Shown here: one piece after another, positions 1-6,213 of the stretch | Layout: every line of letters begins with the position of its first letter | How positions within the stretch are numbered: position 1 is the stretch's first letter | DNA from: an uncultured Prevotella sp. | Lineage (GTDB): Bacteria; Bacteroidota; Bacteroidia; Bacteroidales; Bacteroidaceae | Length of the DNA: 6,507 nt | Direction: 5' to 3' | Assembly: GCA_945863825.1 (NCBI GenBank) | Contig: CAMBBY010000075.1 | Coordinates: forward strand, 1-6,507 | Notes under the pieces: model-generated | Database searches by the model: none | What the model was told of the DNA's origin: nothing | What the model saw: only the letters and a program-made list of their open reading frames with translations | Position numbers and translations under genes: made by a program

Positions 1-842
1 ATGTATTGGTGATGACCGCCACGCCTATCCCGAGAACCTTGGCGATGACTATCTATGGCGATCTCGACGTGAGTGTGATAGACGAACTACCGCCAGGTAG
101 AAAACCCATCCAGACTTTGCATAAGTTTGACAACCAGTTGACCAGCCTCTACCAGAGCATCCGCCGTCAGATCAATATGGGCAGACAGGTTTATATCGTC
201 TTCCCGCTGATCAAGGAGAGCGAAAAGAGCGACCTCAAGAACTTAGAGGAAGGATTTGAAACGCTGAAGGAAGCCTTCCCGGAGTTCTGCCTCAGCAAGG
301 TACACGGACAGATGAAACCGGCAGAGAAGGAAGAAGAAATGGAGCATTTCGTGAAGGGCGAGACGCAGATATTGGTAGCCACCACCGTGATAGAAGTGGG
401 TGTGAATGTGCCCAATGCCTCCGTGATGGTTATCCTCGATGCACAGCGCTTCGGACTTGCCCAACTCCACCAGCTCAGAGGCAGAGTGGGACGAGGTTGC
501 GACCAGAGTTACTGCATCCTCGTCACCAGCTATAAGTTGTCGGAGGAAACCCGCAAACGCATTGATATCATGTGTGATACGAACGATGGATTCCGCATCG
601 CCGAAGCCGATCTCAAGTTCAGAGGACCGGGCGATTTGGAAGGAACCCAACAGAGCGGAATGGCTTTCGACCTGAAGATAGCCAATATTGCAAGAGACGG
701 ACAGATTGTACAGTTGGCACGCACAGAAGCACAGACTATCATCGATGCCGACCCACATTGCAACCTGCCTCAGAATGCCCTGCTCTGGAACCGACTGAAA
801 GAAATGAAGAAAACCCATATCAATTGGGCTGCAATCAGTTAG
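1..842 (+). CDS. recG: ATP-dependent DNA helicase RecG, C-terminal part (5' end outside window)
   Basis: RecG is the superfamily 2 helicase that remodels stalled replication forks and branch-migrates Holliday junctions in the cytoplasm. The reading frame is open from base 3 and reads VLVMTATPIPRTLAM, so the gene enters from the left; the TTG at 6 is an internal Leu codon, not a start. Visible in order are motif III (TATPIPR), the DELPPGR segment, the second RecA-like lobe (QVYIVFPLIKESE), motif V (VATTVIEVGVNVP) and motif VI (QLRGRVGRG, near 471-497). After these comes the RecG-specific tail with FRGPGDLEGTQQSG (near 618-659). The roughly 280 residues present correspond to the last 40% of a typical RecG of about 700 aa; the N-terminal wedge domain and Walker motifs lie outside. 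The stop is TAG at 840-842. No intrinsic terminator follows, so read-through into the next element is possible. The identification is secure. Confidence 0.97.
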   Translation, partial: VLVMTATPIPRTLAMTIYGDLDVSVIDELPPGRKPIQTLHKFDNQLTSLYQSIRRQINMGRQVYIVFPLIKESEKSDLKNLEEGFETLKEAFPEFCLSKVHGQMKPAEKEEEMEHFVKGETQILVATTVIEVGVNVPNASVMVILDAQRFGLAQLHQLRGRVGRGCDQSYCILVTSYKLSEETRKRIDIMCDTNDGFRIAEADLKFRGPGDLEGTQQSGMAFDLKIANIARDGQIVQLARTEAQTIIDADPHCNLPQNALLWNRLKEMKKTHINWAAIS

Positions 843-883
843 GGAAACCATGACCTGGATTAAAAAAGAGGATTAAAAACAGA

Positions 884-1030
884 ACTTTCGCATATCAGGA
901 AGTTAAAGGAGTTAAGACGTATGTCTTGCTGCTTAAAAAACTACGCCAAAAAGACTGTTGTCTTAACTCCTCAGCGACCGTAGGGAGCGATAACTCCTTT
1001 AACTTCATTAACTTCTGAACTTGCGAAACT
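884..1030. repeat. Palindromic intergenic element with imperfect long inverted arms and nested hairpins
   Basis: This 147-bp block fills the gap between recG and the next gene. The left arm (884-914) and right arm (991-1030) are complementary: a perfect 16-bp core (899-914 with 991-1006) plus a terminal TTTCGCA/TGCGAAA match (886-892 with 1022-1028). The right arm carries an extra 9 bp from a local duplication (AACTTC at 1001 and 1010). Two small hairpins with the same stem, AAGAC and GTCTT around 4-nt loops, lie at 914-927 and 951-964. A further perfect 11-bp pairing (908-918 with 960-970) competes with the long outer stem. The layout resembles a MITE- or REP-like interspersed element, or a structured RNA between co-transcribed genes. 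No T-run follows, so it is not a classical terminator. The structure is seen directly; the mobile-element reading is inference. Confidence 0.6.
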
Positions 1031-1085
1031 TGAATTAAAAAGAGAATAACTGAGAAAGAAATCAGAGATAAAAAGGAATCAAGAG

Positions 1086-1526
1086 ATGAAGGAGAAAAAC
1101 AATATAGAAGAAGGCTTTCTTTTTGATGCAGAAGAAATCGGAAAGCAGAAAACGGACGCACAGACATCAGAAGGCACAGAGTCCACAGATGCTCCACGTC
1201 GCAGAGGAAGAAAGCGCTCCATGGGGACGGAAGACAGACCGCCCCTCACGCCAGAACAGATGAGAGAACTTCTGGAAGGCATCACGGAGATAGAGACAGC
1301 TACAGGCATCCGATACATCCGTATCCACCTCACAGCCAAGATGTTGATAGGCATCCGGGAAAGTTCCGGCAAGGAGTTCACCATCAATCTCGGTGAACTG
1401 TATCAGGCCTATCAGAAATGCCTCCGCTTTACAAGTCCGGAAGTCAAGCGAATCATCTTTATGGGTCACTCTCCAGCCGTCACCCTGCTGCGAATGCTGA
1501 AAGAAAAAGCACAGAATTTATCGTGA
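1086..1526 (+). CDS. Hypothetical basic protein with AT-hook-like patch
   Basis: The product is a 146-aa cytoplasmic protein of unknown function that I do not recognise. The first 55 residues or so are charged, low in hydrophobics and probably disordered, and they end in a basic patch PRRRGRKRS (residues 37-45) that resembles the RGR core of an AT-hook. A compact C-terminal domain follows (about residues 52-142), with a predicted helix (TPEQMRELLEGITEIE), a strand-like ATGIRYIRIHLTAKMLIGI, then LGELYQAYQKCLRF and a helical end. There is no signal peptide or membrane segment. The ATG at 1086 follows a purine-rich AAAAGGAAT stretch (about 1071-1079), a weak ribosome site typical for Bacteroidetes. 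It lies about 240 bp after recG with no clear promoter between them, so co-transcription with recG is possible. A small DNA- or RNA-binding protein is a guess from composition only. Base composition and codon use are consistent with a real gene. Confidence 0.75.
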   Translation: MKEKNNIEEGFLFDAEEIGKQKTDAQTSEGTESTDAPRRRGRKRSMGTEDRPPLTPEQMRELLEGITEIETATGIRYIRIHLTAKMLIGIRESSGKEFTINLGELYQAYQKCLRFTSPEVKRIIFMGHSPAVTLLRMLKEKAQNLS

Positions 1527-1538
1527 AAAAACGATAAA
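1517..1538 (+). terminator. Hairpin overlapping the stop codon, possible weak terminator
   Basis: TTTATCGT (1517-1524) and ACGATAAA (1531-1538) form a perfect 8-bp stem around a GAAAAA loop. The TGA stop of the upstream gene (1524-1526) begins at the last base of the 5' arm and runs into the loop. No uridine run follows, so intrinsic termination would be weak; it may instead protect the 3' end or join the folded repeats directly downstream. Confidence 0.35.
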
Positions 1539-1648
1539 GGTTTCATGAGGGAATGAAACAGGCTTCATAAAGGAATGAAAGAGGCTTCATGAGGAAACGA
1601 AAGTAATTTCAATAGAAAATGCAAATACTTTCATAAGAAATCTGCATA
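1539..1648. repeat. Five degenerate 22-bp tandem units, each a potential small hairpin
   Basis: Exact 22-bp periodicity runs from 1539: units at 1539-1560, 1561-1582, 1583-1604, 1605-1626 and 1627-1648. The first three are the most alike, with consensus near GGCTTCATGAGGGAATGAAAGA; the last two have decayed but keep the TTTCA and GAAA positions, and a weak sixth may follow to 1670. Within a unit, TTTCAT and ATGAAA are inverted around 6 nt (clearest at 1541-1558), so the array could fold as a row of mini-hairpins, and neighbouring units can also pair with each other. It lies between the stop of the hypothetical gene and the promoter of the peptidase gene. A regulator-binding array or a 3' UTR structure are both possible; the function is unknown. 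Confidence 0.6.
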
Positions 1649-1675
1649 ATTTTGCAAAAACGAAATACTGCAAAA

Positions 1676-1729
1676 TTGATTTAAATCAAAAAGCGCTTCT
1701 TCTTAAGAAAAGTTAAACATCAACTTTTC
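1676..1729. promoter_or_regulatory. Cluster of dyads upstream of the peptidase promoter
   Basis: Four symmetric sequences sit nearly back to back. TTGATTTAAATCAA (1676-1689) is a perfect 14-bp palindrome. AAGCGCTT is at 1691-1698 and TTCTTAAGAA at 1700-1709. GAAAAGTT (1707-1714) and AACTTTTC (1722-1729) form an 8-bp inverted repeat around 7 nt. The cluster ends 33 bp before the -33 box at 1763, a place suited to an activator or repressor. AT-rich DNA produces short palindromes by chance, but the 14-bp and 8+8-bp dyads are longer than expected. No regulator is identified. Confidence 0.35.
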
Positions 1730-1762
1730 GCGTTAAATATCCCCTTATTCGTGTTAATGGCC

Positions 1763-1793
1763 TTGGCAGACTGGAATATTTTTCATATATTTG
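1763..1793 (+). promoter_or_regulatory. Bacteroidetes-type promoter for the M23 peptidase gene
   Basis: TTGG at 1763-1766, a 19-bp spacer and TATATTTG at 1786-1793 match the Bacteroidetes primary-sigma consensus (TTTG, 17-23 bp, TAnnTTTG), with a perfect -7 box. Transcription would start near 1800 and give a leader of about 115 nt before the ATG at 1915. Confidence 0.65.
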
Positions 1794-1835
1794 CAAAGTC
1801 TATTTAACAAAGTCACACACATAAGGGGGTTTTAC

Positions 1836-1893
1836 TTAGGTGTTTTGTAGTGGAATTTCATTTATGATTTCATTTCAATGGTGACAAACCTAA
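1836..1893 (+). promoter_or_regulatory. 5' leader hairpin of the peptidase mRNA (tentative)
   Basis: Within the leader, TTAGGT (1836-1841) pairs with ACCTAA (1888-1893), and TTGT (1845-1848) pairs with ACAA (1884-1887) after a 3-nt bulge. The loop holds a 9-nt direct repeat ATTTCATTT (1855-1863 and 1867-1875). The stem ends about 20 nt before the start codon. It matches no riboswitch class I know; it could affect translation or mRNA stability, but this is weak evidence. Confidence 0.25.
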
Positions 1894-1914
1894 AAAGAAT
1901 ATTAATTAAAAAGT

Positions 1915-2862
1915 ATGAGTTTAAAAAAGAAAATAAAGAAGATTTCCGTAGTGGCATTGTTGGCGTTAACAACCGTGCCGTCATTTGGTCAAGACTTGCT
2001 TGCCCGTCAAGCACCAGTTGACCATCGCATGAAGTCGATAGACACATTAGCAGTATCTCATTATCGAATGATGGAAGATAGAGAGAATCCTTCAGCAGAG
2101 CTGTATCAGGATTTCTCCAACAAGTATGCTCACCGCCGGACTGCGCTTCCTGAGCACTTCCGTATCGACCTCCGTCATTTCTGCATGCCAACTCCAAGTC
2201 GCGTTGTCACAAGTAACTTCGGTTACCGTGCAAGCTTTGGCCGCCAACATAAAGGTATGGACATCAAGGTTTATATTGGCGACACAATCCGCGCTGCCTT
2301 CTCAGGCAAAGTTCGCATCGTAAGATATGAAGGTGGTGGTTATGGTAAGTACATCGTAATCCGTCACAATAATGGTTTGGAGACCATCTACGGTCACCTT
2401 TCTAAGCAGCTCGTTTCTGAGAACGAGGAGGTAAGAGCAGGCGATGTGATTGGTTTGGGAGGTAATACAGGTCGTAGTACCGGTTCTCACCTTCACTTCG
2501 AGACTCGTCTTTGCGGTGTAGCCCTCAACCCTGCGTTGATGTTCGATTTCCGCAATCAGGACGTTACAGGCGATTTCTACGATTTCCGTCGCGACTCTTA
2601 CGAGCGTGAGTCAGCAGATGCCAATGCAGCTCGTGGCAAGATTGGTAATGGTGGTTACACCCGTGAGCAGGTTAATGGTGGCGAAGTGGGCAGATACAAT
2701 GCCAACGCTGGTGGCGAGAAGCTTTACCACAAGGTTAAGTATGGTGAGACTCTGAATTCCATTGCCGAGAAGCGTGGTGTAACAGTAGATCAGATTTGCC
2801 GCCTCAACGGTTACAAGAAGGATAAGAAGCTGACTCCAGGCCAGATTATCCGCTACTCTTAA
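1915..2862 (+). CDS. Secreted M23 family metallopeptidase with C-terminal LysM domain
   Basis: This is a peptidoglycan endopeptidase (LytM/lysostaphin-type zinc peptidase) expected to cut cross-link peptides in the periplasm. Residues 1-25 form a Sec signal peptide: the lysine-rich MSLKKKIKK, hydrophobic VVALLALTT, and probable cleavage after SFG before QD. The M23 domain spans about residues 95-210. It has the HxxxD zinc motif as H112-KGM-D116, the catalytic-type histidine H161 (YGHLS) and the HxH motif H192-L-H194, at spacings matching LytM, so it should be active rather than a degenerate activator. A Gly/Asn-rich linker (about 235-268) leads to a LysM domain (about 270-314, from YHKVKYGETLNSIAEKRG to LTPGQIIRYS) that binds glycan strands. 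The 315-aa length is normal for the family. The ATG at 1915 is set by the signal peptide; upstream is only A-rich sequence with no Shine-Dalgarno. It is a single-gene unit with its own promoter and terminator, so it is transcriptionally isolated from the restriction locus. Confidence 0.95.
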   Translation: MSLKKKIKKISVVALLALTTVPSFGQDLLARQAPVDHRMKSIDTLAVSHYRMMEDRENPSAELYQDFSNKYAHRRTALPEHFRIDLRHFCMPTPSRVVTSNFGYRASFGRQHKGMDIKVYIGDTIRAAFSGKVRIVRYEGGGYGKYIVIRHNNGLETIYGHLSKQLVSENEEVRAGDVIGLGGNTGRSTGSHLHFETRLCGVALNPALMFDFRNQDVTGDFYDFRRDSYERESADANAARGKIGNGGYTREQVNGGEVGRYNANAGGEKLYHKVKYGETLNSIAEKRGVTVDQICRLNGYKKDKKLTPGQIIRYS

Positions 2863-2903
2863 TCTTAGGGCTTTTACACCAATACTTTTTCAATAACAAC
2901 CAT

Positions 2904-2941
2904 AAAGCAGGAATCTCTGGGAGGAGGTTCCTGCTTTTTTC
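2904..2941 (+). terminator. Strong intrinsic terminator after the peptidase gene
   Basis: AAAGCAGGAA (2904-2913) pairs perfectly with TTCCTGCTTT (2928-2937) around a 14-nt purine-rich loop, and a T-run continues to 2940. It lies 41 bp after the stop codon and isolates the downstream restriction genes from read-through. Confidence 0.9.
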
Positions 2942-2964
2942 TTATATAAACTCTGTTATATTTA

Positions 2965-3058
2965 CCTTACCTTTCAGGTAAAAGGCATATTAGTAATTTC
3001 GTGGTTGTTGTCTAATAAAAGTTTTACTTACTGATGCTAAGAAATGCTTAGTTAGACA
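2965..3058. promoter_or_regulatory. Inverted repeats upstream of the restriction-modification promoter (tentative)
   Basis: This otherwise featureless AT-rich gap holds three dyads. TTACCT and AGGTAA (2967-2972 and 2976-2981) flank a 3-nt loop. TGTCTAA (3009-3015) is repeated inverted as TTAGACA (3052-3058). CTAAG and CTTAG (3037-3041 and 3047-3051) are nested inside the latter pair. They end about 20 bp before the -33 box. Restriction genes are often controlled by C proteins at such dyads, but no C gene is visible here. All three could be chance. Confidence 0.25.
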
Positions 3059-3078
3059 TACAGATTTCCAAGAAAACA

Positions 3079-3110
3079 TTTGGAGATATCAATAAAAAGG
3101 AGTATTTTTG
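3079..3110 (+). promoter_or_regulatory. Bacteroidetes-type promoter for the restriction-modification operon
   Basis: TTTG at 3079-3082, a 20-bp spacer and TATTTTTG at 3103-3110 give a full match to both boxes of the Bacteroidetes consensus. Transcription would begin near 3117, giving a leader of about 73 nt. It is the only good match between the terminator at 2904-2941 and the start at 3190. Confidence 0.65.
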
Positions 3111-3120
3111 CATCAACAAA

Positions 3121-3158
3121 TCCCACCACGCCTATCTACGATGCGTATCATGATGGGA
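3121..3158 (+). promoter_or_regulatory. Leader hairpin upstream of the restriction-modification gene (tentative)
   Basis: TCCCA (3121-3125) can pair with TGGGA (3154-3158), extended inward by CA/TG after one C-A mismatch. An alternative pairing, GCGT (3143-3146) with ACGC (3161-3164), is followed directly by five T. The two folds are mutually exclusive and resemble a small attenuator, but the stems are short. Confidence 0.25.
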
Positions 3159-3175
3159 GGACGCTTTTTATATAT

Positions 3176-3183
3176 AAAGGAGG
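3176..3183 (+). promoter_or_regulatory. Strong Shine-Dalgarno, AAAGGAGG
   Basis: A near-perfect anti-16S complement sits 6 nt before the ATG at 3190, fixing the start of the restriction-modification gene. It stands out because the other starts in this window, as usual in Bacteroidetes, have only A-rich or weak sites. It fits a gene acquired from, or adapted to, other hosts. Confidence 0.8.
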
Positions 3184-3189
3184 CAATAT

Positions 3190-6100
3190 ATGACTACAAA
3201 AGAGAAACTTCAAGATTTGGTAAAAAGATACCAATACGCTAAAGATAAAGGACAACTCCAAAATGCTTCAGAAGCAACTATAAGAACATGGATAGATGAA
3301 TTATTATCTGTGTTCGGATGGAATGTGCAAAATACTCACCAAGTCTTGACAGAACATTCTCTTGGCAAGGAAGAAAAAGAGAAACTGAATCAAATTGGTT
3401 CAACTAACACACGACCAGATTATACTCTTGTCAATGGTAATGTTATGTTGGCTTTTGTTGATGCTAAAAAAAATACCATAGACATAAAGAATGCTAATGA
3501 TGTAGCCTTTCAAATACGTTCTTATGGTTGGTCTATTGGCGCACCATTCTCTATCGTAACAAACTTTGAGACTCTTGCTGTTTACGATTGTTCTCAAATG
3601 CCAAAAATCGAAGATTATGCCAATATTTCAAGAATCTGTTTCTTAAAATATGATGAATTTATTGATAAATATGAGATTCTTGACTGCTTTCTGTCAAGAA
3701 CAAATGTCATAGCAGGAAATCTGAAATTTGTTACAAAAAAGGCAAACAACCTCGACGAAACTTTCTCTAAAATGTTAGGGGACATTCGCAAGAAACTTGC
3801 CAAAGCCATTCTTAAAGACAACAACGTAGAAGATATTAAAGCACTCAGTTTTTATGTGCAGACCATCATCAACCGTATTTTGTTCATAAGAGTTTGCGAA
3901 TCTCGAGGATTAGAAAAGGATGAATTGCTGAAAGATTTTGCACAAAATGATTTTTGGGCAAAATTCAAGACATGTTCCTACATAGAGTTTTATGACAGGT
4001 ATGACGGCCCGATGTTTAGAAGAATTACAGAGTTACAAAATCTGAACATTGCAAACGATGTATTTGCTGATTTCATCAACTGTCTGTATTATCCATCTCC
4101 ATATCAGTTCAACGTGATTCCTCTGAAAACATTGAGTGATATTTACGACTTATATCTCAGCTATCAGCTTACCATGAAAGATGGAGAGGTGGCAGATGAA
4201 TTGAAGGCAGAATTCAAGAAGAGCAATGGTGCTGTTACGACTCCGTCAAAATTAGTTGGTCAGGTACTTCAATCAACCATGCCAGACTCATATATGAGCA
4301 ATCATACGGCTTCCCAACTTCTGAAGTTGAAAATTATAGATATAGCTTGCGGCAGTGGCGTATTCCTTGTTGGGGTATATGATTATCTTGTAAAAAACAT
4401 AGAGAAAAAGATTCTTGAAGGAGATAATTTTCCACAGGAATATTATACCATCTTAGATAATAAAGTCATCTTGACCATTGAGGGAAGGAAGGCCATCATC
4501 AACAATTGTATCTTCGGAGTTGATATCAACCCTGAAGCTGTTGAGGTGACCAAACTATCGCTTTCCTTAAAGTTGATAGACAACTATCAGCCAAAGGATT
4601 TTGATACTGTTGGACTTCTTGGTTCTCAAATATTATGTGGCATTGGTACAAATATCAAATGTGGTAATTCGCTCGTAGGAGGAGATCTCAAATCTGTATG
4701 CCCATCTATCATTAATGATTTTCCTCAAATTCAAGCCACAAATGCGTTTGATTGGGCAACAAATTTTCTGGAGGTATTTGCCAATGGCGGCTTCGACTTT
4801 GTTGTTGGCAATCCGCCGTATGTGGAAGTCAAAAATTACAATGTAGGCTTACCATGTATGGCCTCATATATCAAAACGGTTTATCAATCCTGCAAGAATG
4901 GGAAAACAGACCTGGCTATTCCTTTTATAGAGAAAGGAATTGGTATCTTGAATGATAAAGGTCGATTAGGATATATCATACAAAAGCGATTCTTCAAGGA
5001 TCAATATGGGAAAAGCGTGCGTAAATATTTAACCGACACGAGCCGATACTTACTCAATGGCATTTACGACTATGAGGAGAACGATTTGTTTGCTGGCAGA
5101 ACTACATACGTAGCCATCATTGTATGCGATAAGAACCCAGCCAACAACAAAGATGTCTGGTACATCAATTCTGCTGATTCAACCAAGAGTCAACTACTAT
5201 CCTCAGAAACATTAAGTGAGACACCTTGGAATTTCGAGAGTGCCCACCTAAATGCGTTGCGAATGAGGCTATCCAAGGATTTGGGTACTTTACAGGATGT
5301 TTGCCATGTAAAAGTTGGAGTACAAGTATTGTGGAATGATGCCTTTCAAATCGTAGCAGAAAAGATAGTAAATGGCTTCATTTATGGTCACTCAAAGATA
5401 GACAAGAACATCGTTGTAGAGTATGATGCCTGCAAGCCTCTACTATGCAATGAGCAATTTGCCCCTTTGACTAAACGTAAATATCAAACATTTGCTTTAT
5501 TCCCATACGAAGTATCTGATAATGGAGAAGTTACAGAATTGAGTCTCAGCGAATTTACAGTCTTATATCCCAAGGCAGGGGCATATCTTGCAAATCACAA
5601 GAAACTAATCTGTGAGAATGTACAGACCTTGCCAGAAAAGAACAATTCGTATAACAAAAGAGAGCATTGGCATCTGTTTACACGTGCAAACAACCATGGT
5701 GCCATTTACCAGAAATTATGTGTACCTATGACTGCACAATACCCACAAGCAGCGGTAGTATTAGACAAACACATATATTGTGACAATGCGAATATGTTCT
5801 TCATTCAAATAGACGATGTAAATGAGACAAAGCTGTATGCCCTGGCAGGTATCATCAATTCCACGATATTCAGTACATTTGCCCGTGCCATCGCCAACCC
5901 GCAAAGGGGAGGGTACTTCAAGTTTAACAAACAATTTTTAGACCCAGTACCTGTTCCAGCGAAGGCTTTCTTGACATGCAACAAAAACATCAAGAGACTC
6001 GCAAACATAGCGAAACGGATAGAGCAAATTAACGAACAAATCAAGATGAGTGTCGGAGGACAAACTTCAGGTTTAGAACTATCACTCAAAGACCTTTGGA

Positions 6101-6213
6101 AAGAGCTGGACGAGCTATGTATGAAGCTATATGGCATCAAGAACCCAGAAGACAAGGCATTGTTAAATTCCGTAGTACGAAAAGACAGAAACCCTTATGG
6201 ACAAGAAAGTTAA
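3190..6213 (+). CDS. Type IIG (Eco57I-like) restriction-modification enzyme, single chain
   Basis: The 1007-aa protein combines DNA cleavage, N6-adenine methylation and target recognition. Residues 1-160 form a PD-(D/E)XK nuclease resembling Type I HsdR N-termini, with RPD77 and D91-A-K93 as the catalytic pair plus a later QIRSYGW helix. A helical connector (about 185-345) follows. The methyltransferase (about 346-660) has the motif X region NGAVTTP (346-352), SAM-binding motif I DIACGSGVF (384-392), motif II FGVDINPEAVEVTKLSL (acidic D445) and catalytic motif IV NPPY (541-544). Residues about 700-925 resemble the TaqI-like C-terminal specificity domain (FALFPYEV, then REHWHLFTR, ending RGGYFKFNKQFLDPVPVP), and a helical tail (930-985) follows. 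All key residues are present and the frame is intact, so it is probably active. Length and order fit Type IIG; PglX-type BREX methylases are usually longer and lack this nuclease. Codon use is more AT-rich than in the genes to the left, suggesting transfer. It has its own promoter and overlaps the next gene by 17 nt. The target sequence cannot be read from this. Confidence 0.92.
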   Translation: MTTKEKLQDLVKRYQYAKDKGQLQNASEATIRTWIDELLSVFGWNVQNTHQVLTEHSLGKEEKEKLNQIGSTNTRPDYTLVNGNVMLAFVDAKKNTIDIKNANDVAFQIRSYGWSIGAPFSIVTNFETLAVYDCSQMPKIEDYANISRICFLKYDEFIDKYEILDCFLSRTNVIAGNLKFVTKKANNLDETFSKMLGDIRKKLAKAILKDNNVEDIKALSFYVQTIINRILFIRVCESRGLEKDELLKDFAQNDFWAKFKTCSYIEFYDRYDGPMFRRITELQNLNIANDVFADFINCLYYPSPYQFNVIPLKTLSDIYDLYLSYQLTMKDGEVADELKAEFKKSNGAVTTPSKLVGQVLQSTMPDSYMSNHTASQLLKLKIIDIACGSGVFLVGVYDYLVKNIEKKILEGDNFPQEYYTILDNKVILTIEGRKAIINNCIFGVDINPEAVEVTKLSLSLKLIDNYQPKDFDTVGLLGSQILCGIGTNIKCGNSLVGGDLKSVCPSIINDFPQIQATNAFDWATNFLEVFANGGFDFVVGNPPYVEVKNYNVGLPCMASYIKTVYQSCKNGKTDLAIPFIEKGIGILNDKGRLGYIIQKRFFKDQYGKSVRKYLTDTSRYLLNGIYDYEENDLFAGRTTYVAIIVCDKNPANNKDVWYINSADSTKSQLLSSETLSETPWNFESAHLNALRMRLSKDLGTLQDVCHVKVGVQVLWNDAFQIVAEKIVNGFIYGHSKIDKNIVVEYDACKPLLCNEQFAPLTKRKYQTFALFPYEVSDNGEVTELSLSEFTVLYPKAGAYLANHKKLICENVQTLPEKNNSYNKREHWHLFTRANNHGAIYQKLCVPMTAQYPQAAVVLDKHIYCDNANMFFIQIDDVNETKLYALAGIINSTIFSTFARAIANPQRGGYFKFNKQFLDPVPVPAKAFLTCNKNIKRLANIAKRIEQINEQIKMSVGGQTSGLELSLKDLWKELDELCMKLYGIKNPEDKALLNSVVRKDRNPYGQES

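Noticed and set aside
1..842. A complete short helicase gene starting at base 6
   Set aside because: The frame is open upstream of base 6 and residues before it match RecG, so the gene is simply cut by the window edge.
243..851. A 202-codon open frame on the minus strand, and shorter ones nearby on both strands
   Set aside because: It lies antisense to the conserved helicase frame of recG and has no family features; it is a shadow of GC-biased codons.
895..1197. Minus-strand open frame of 100 codons across the palindromic element and the start of the hypothetical gene
   Set aside because: Its composition follows the inverted repeat and no promoter or ribosome site supports it; the + strand gene explains the overlapping part better.
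1539..1670. CRISPR array
   Set aside because: The units abut with no unique spacers between them, they decay quickly, and no cas genes are present.
1864..1884. Seven-codon leader frame (MISFQW then stop) in the peptidase leader
   Set aside because: Too short, no ribosome site, no run of one amino acid and no terminator/antiterminator structure to suggest attenuation.
3190..6213. BREX PglX methylase
   Set aside because: The N-terminus carries a PD-(D/E)XK nuclease and the protein is of ordinary Type IIG length; no other BREX genes are in view.
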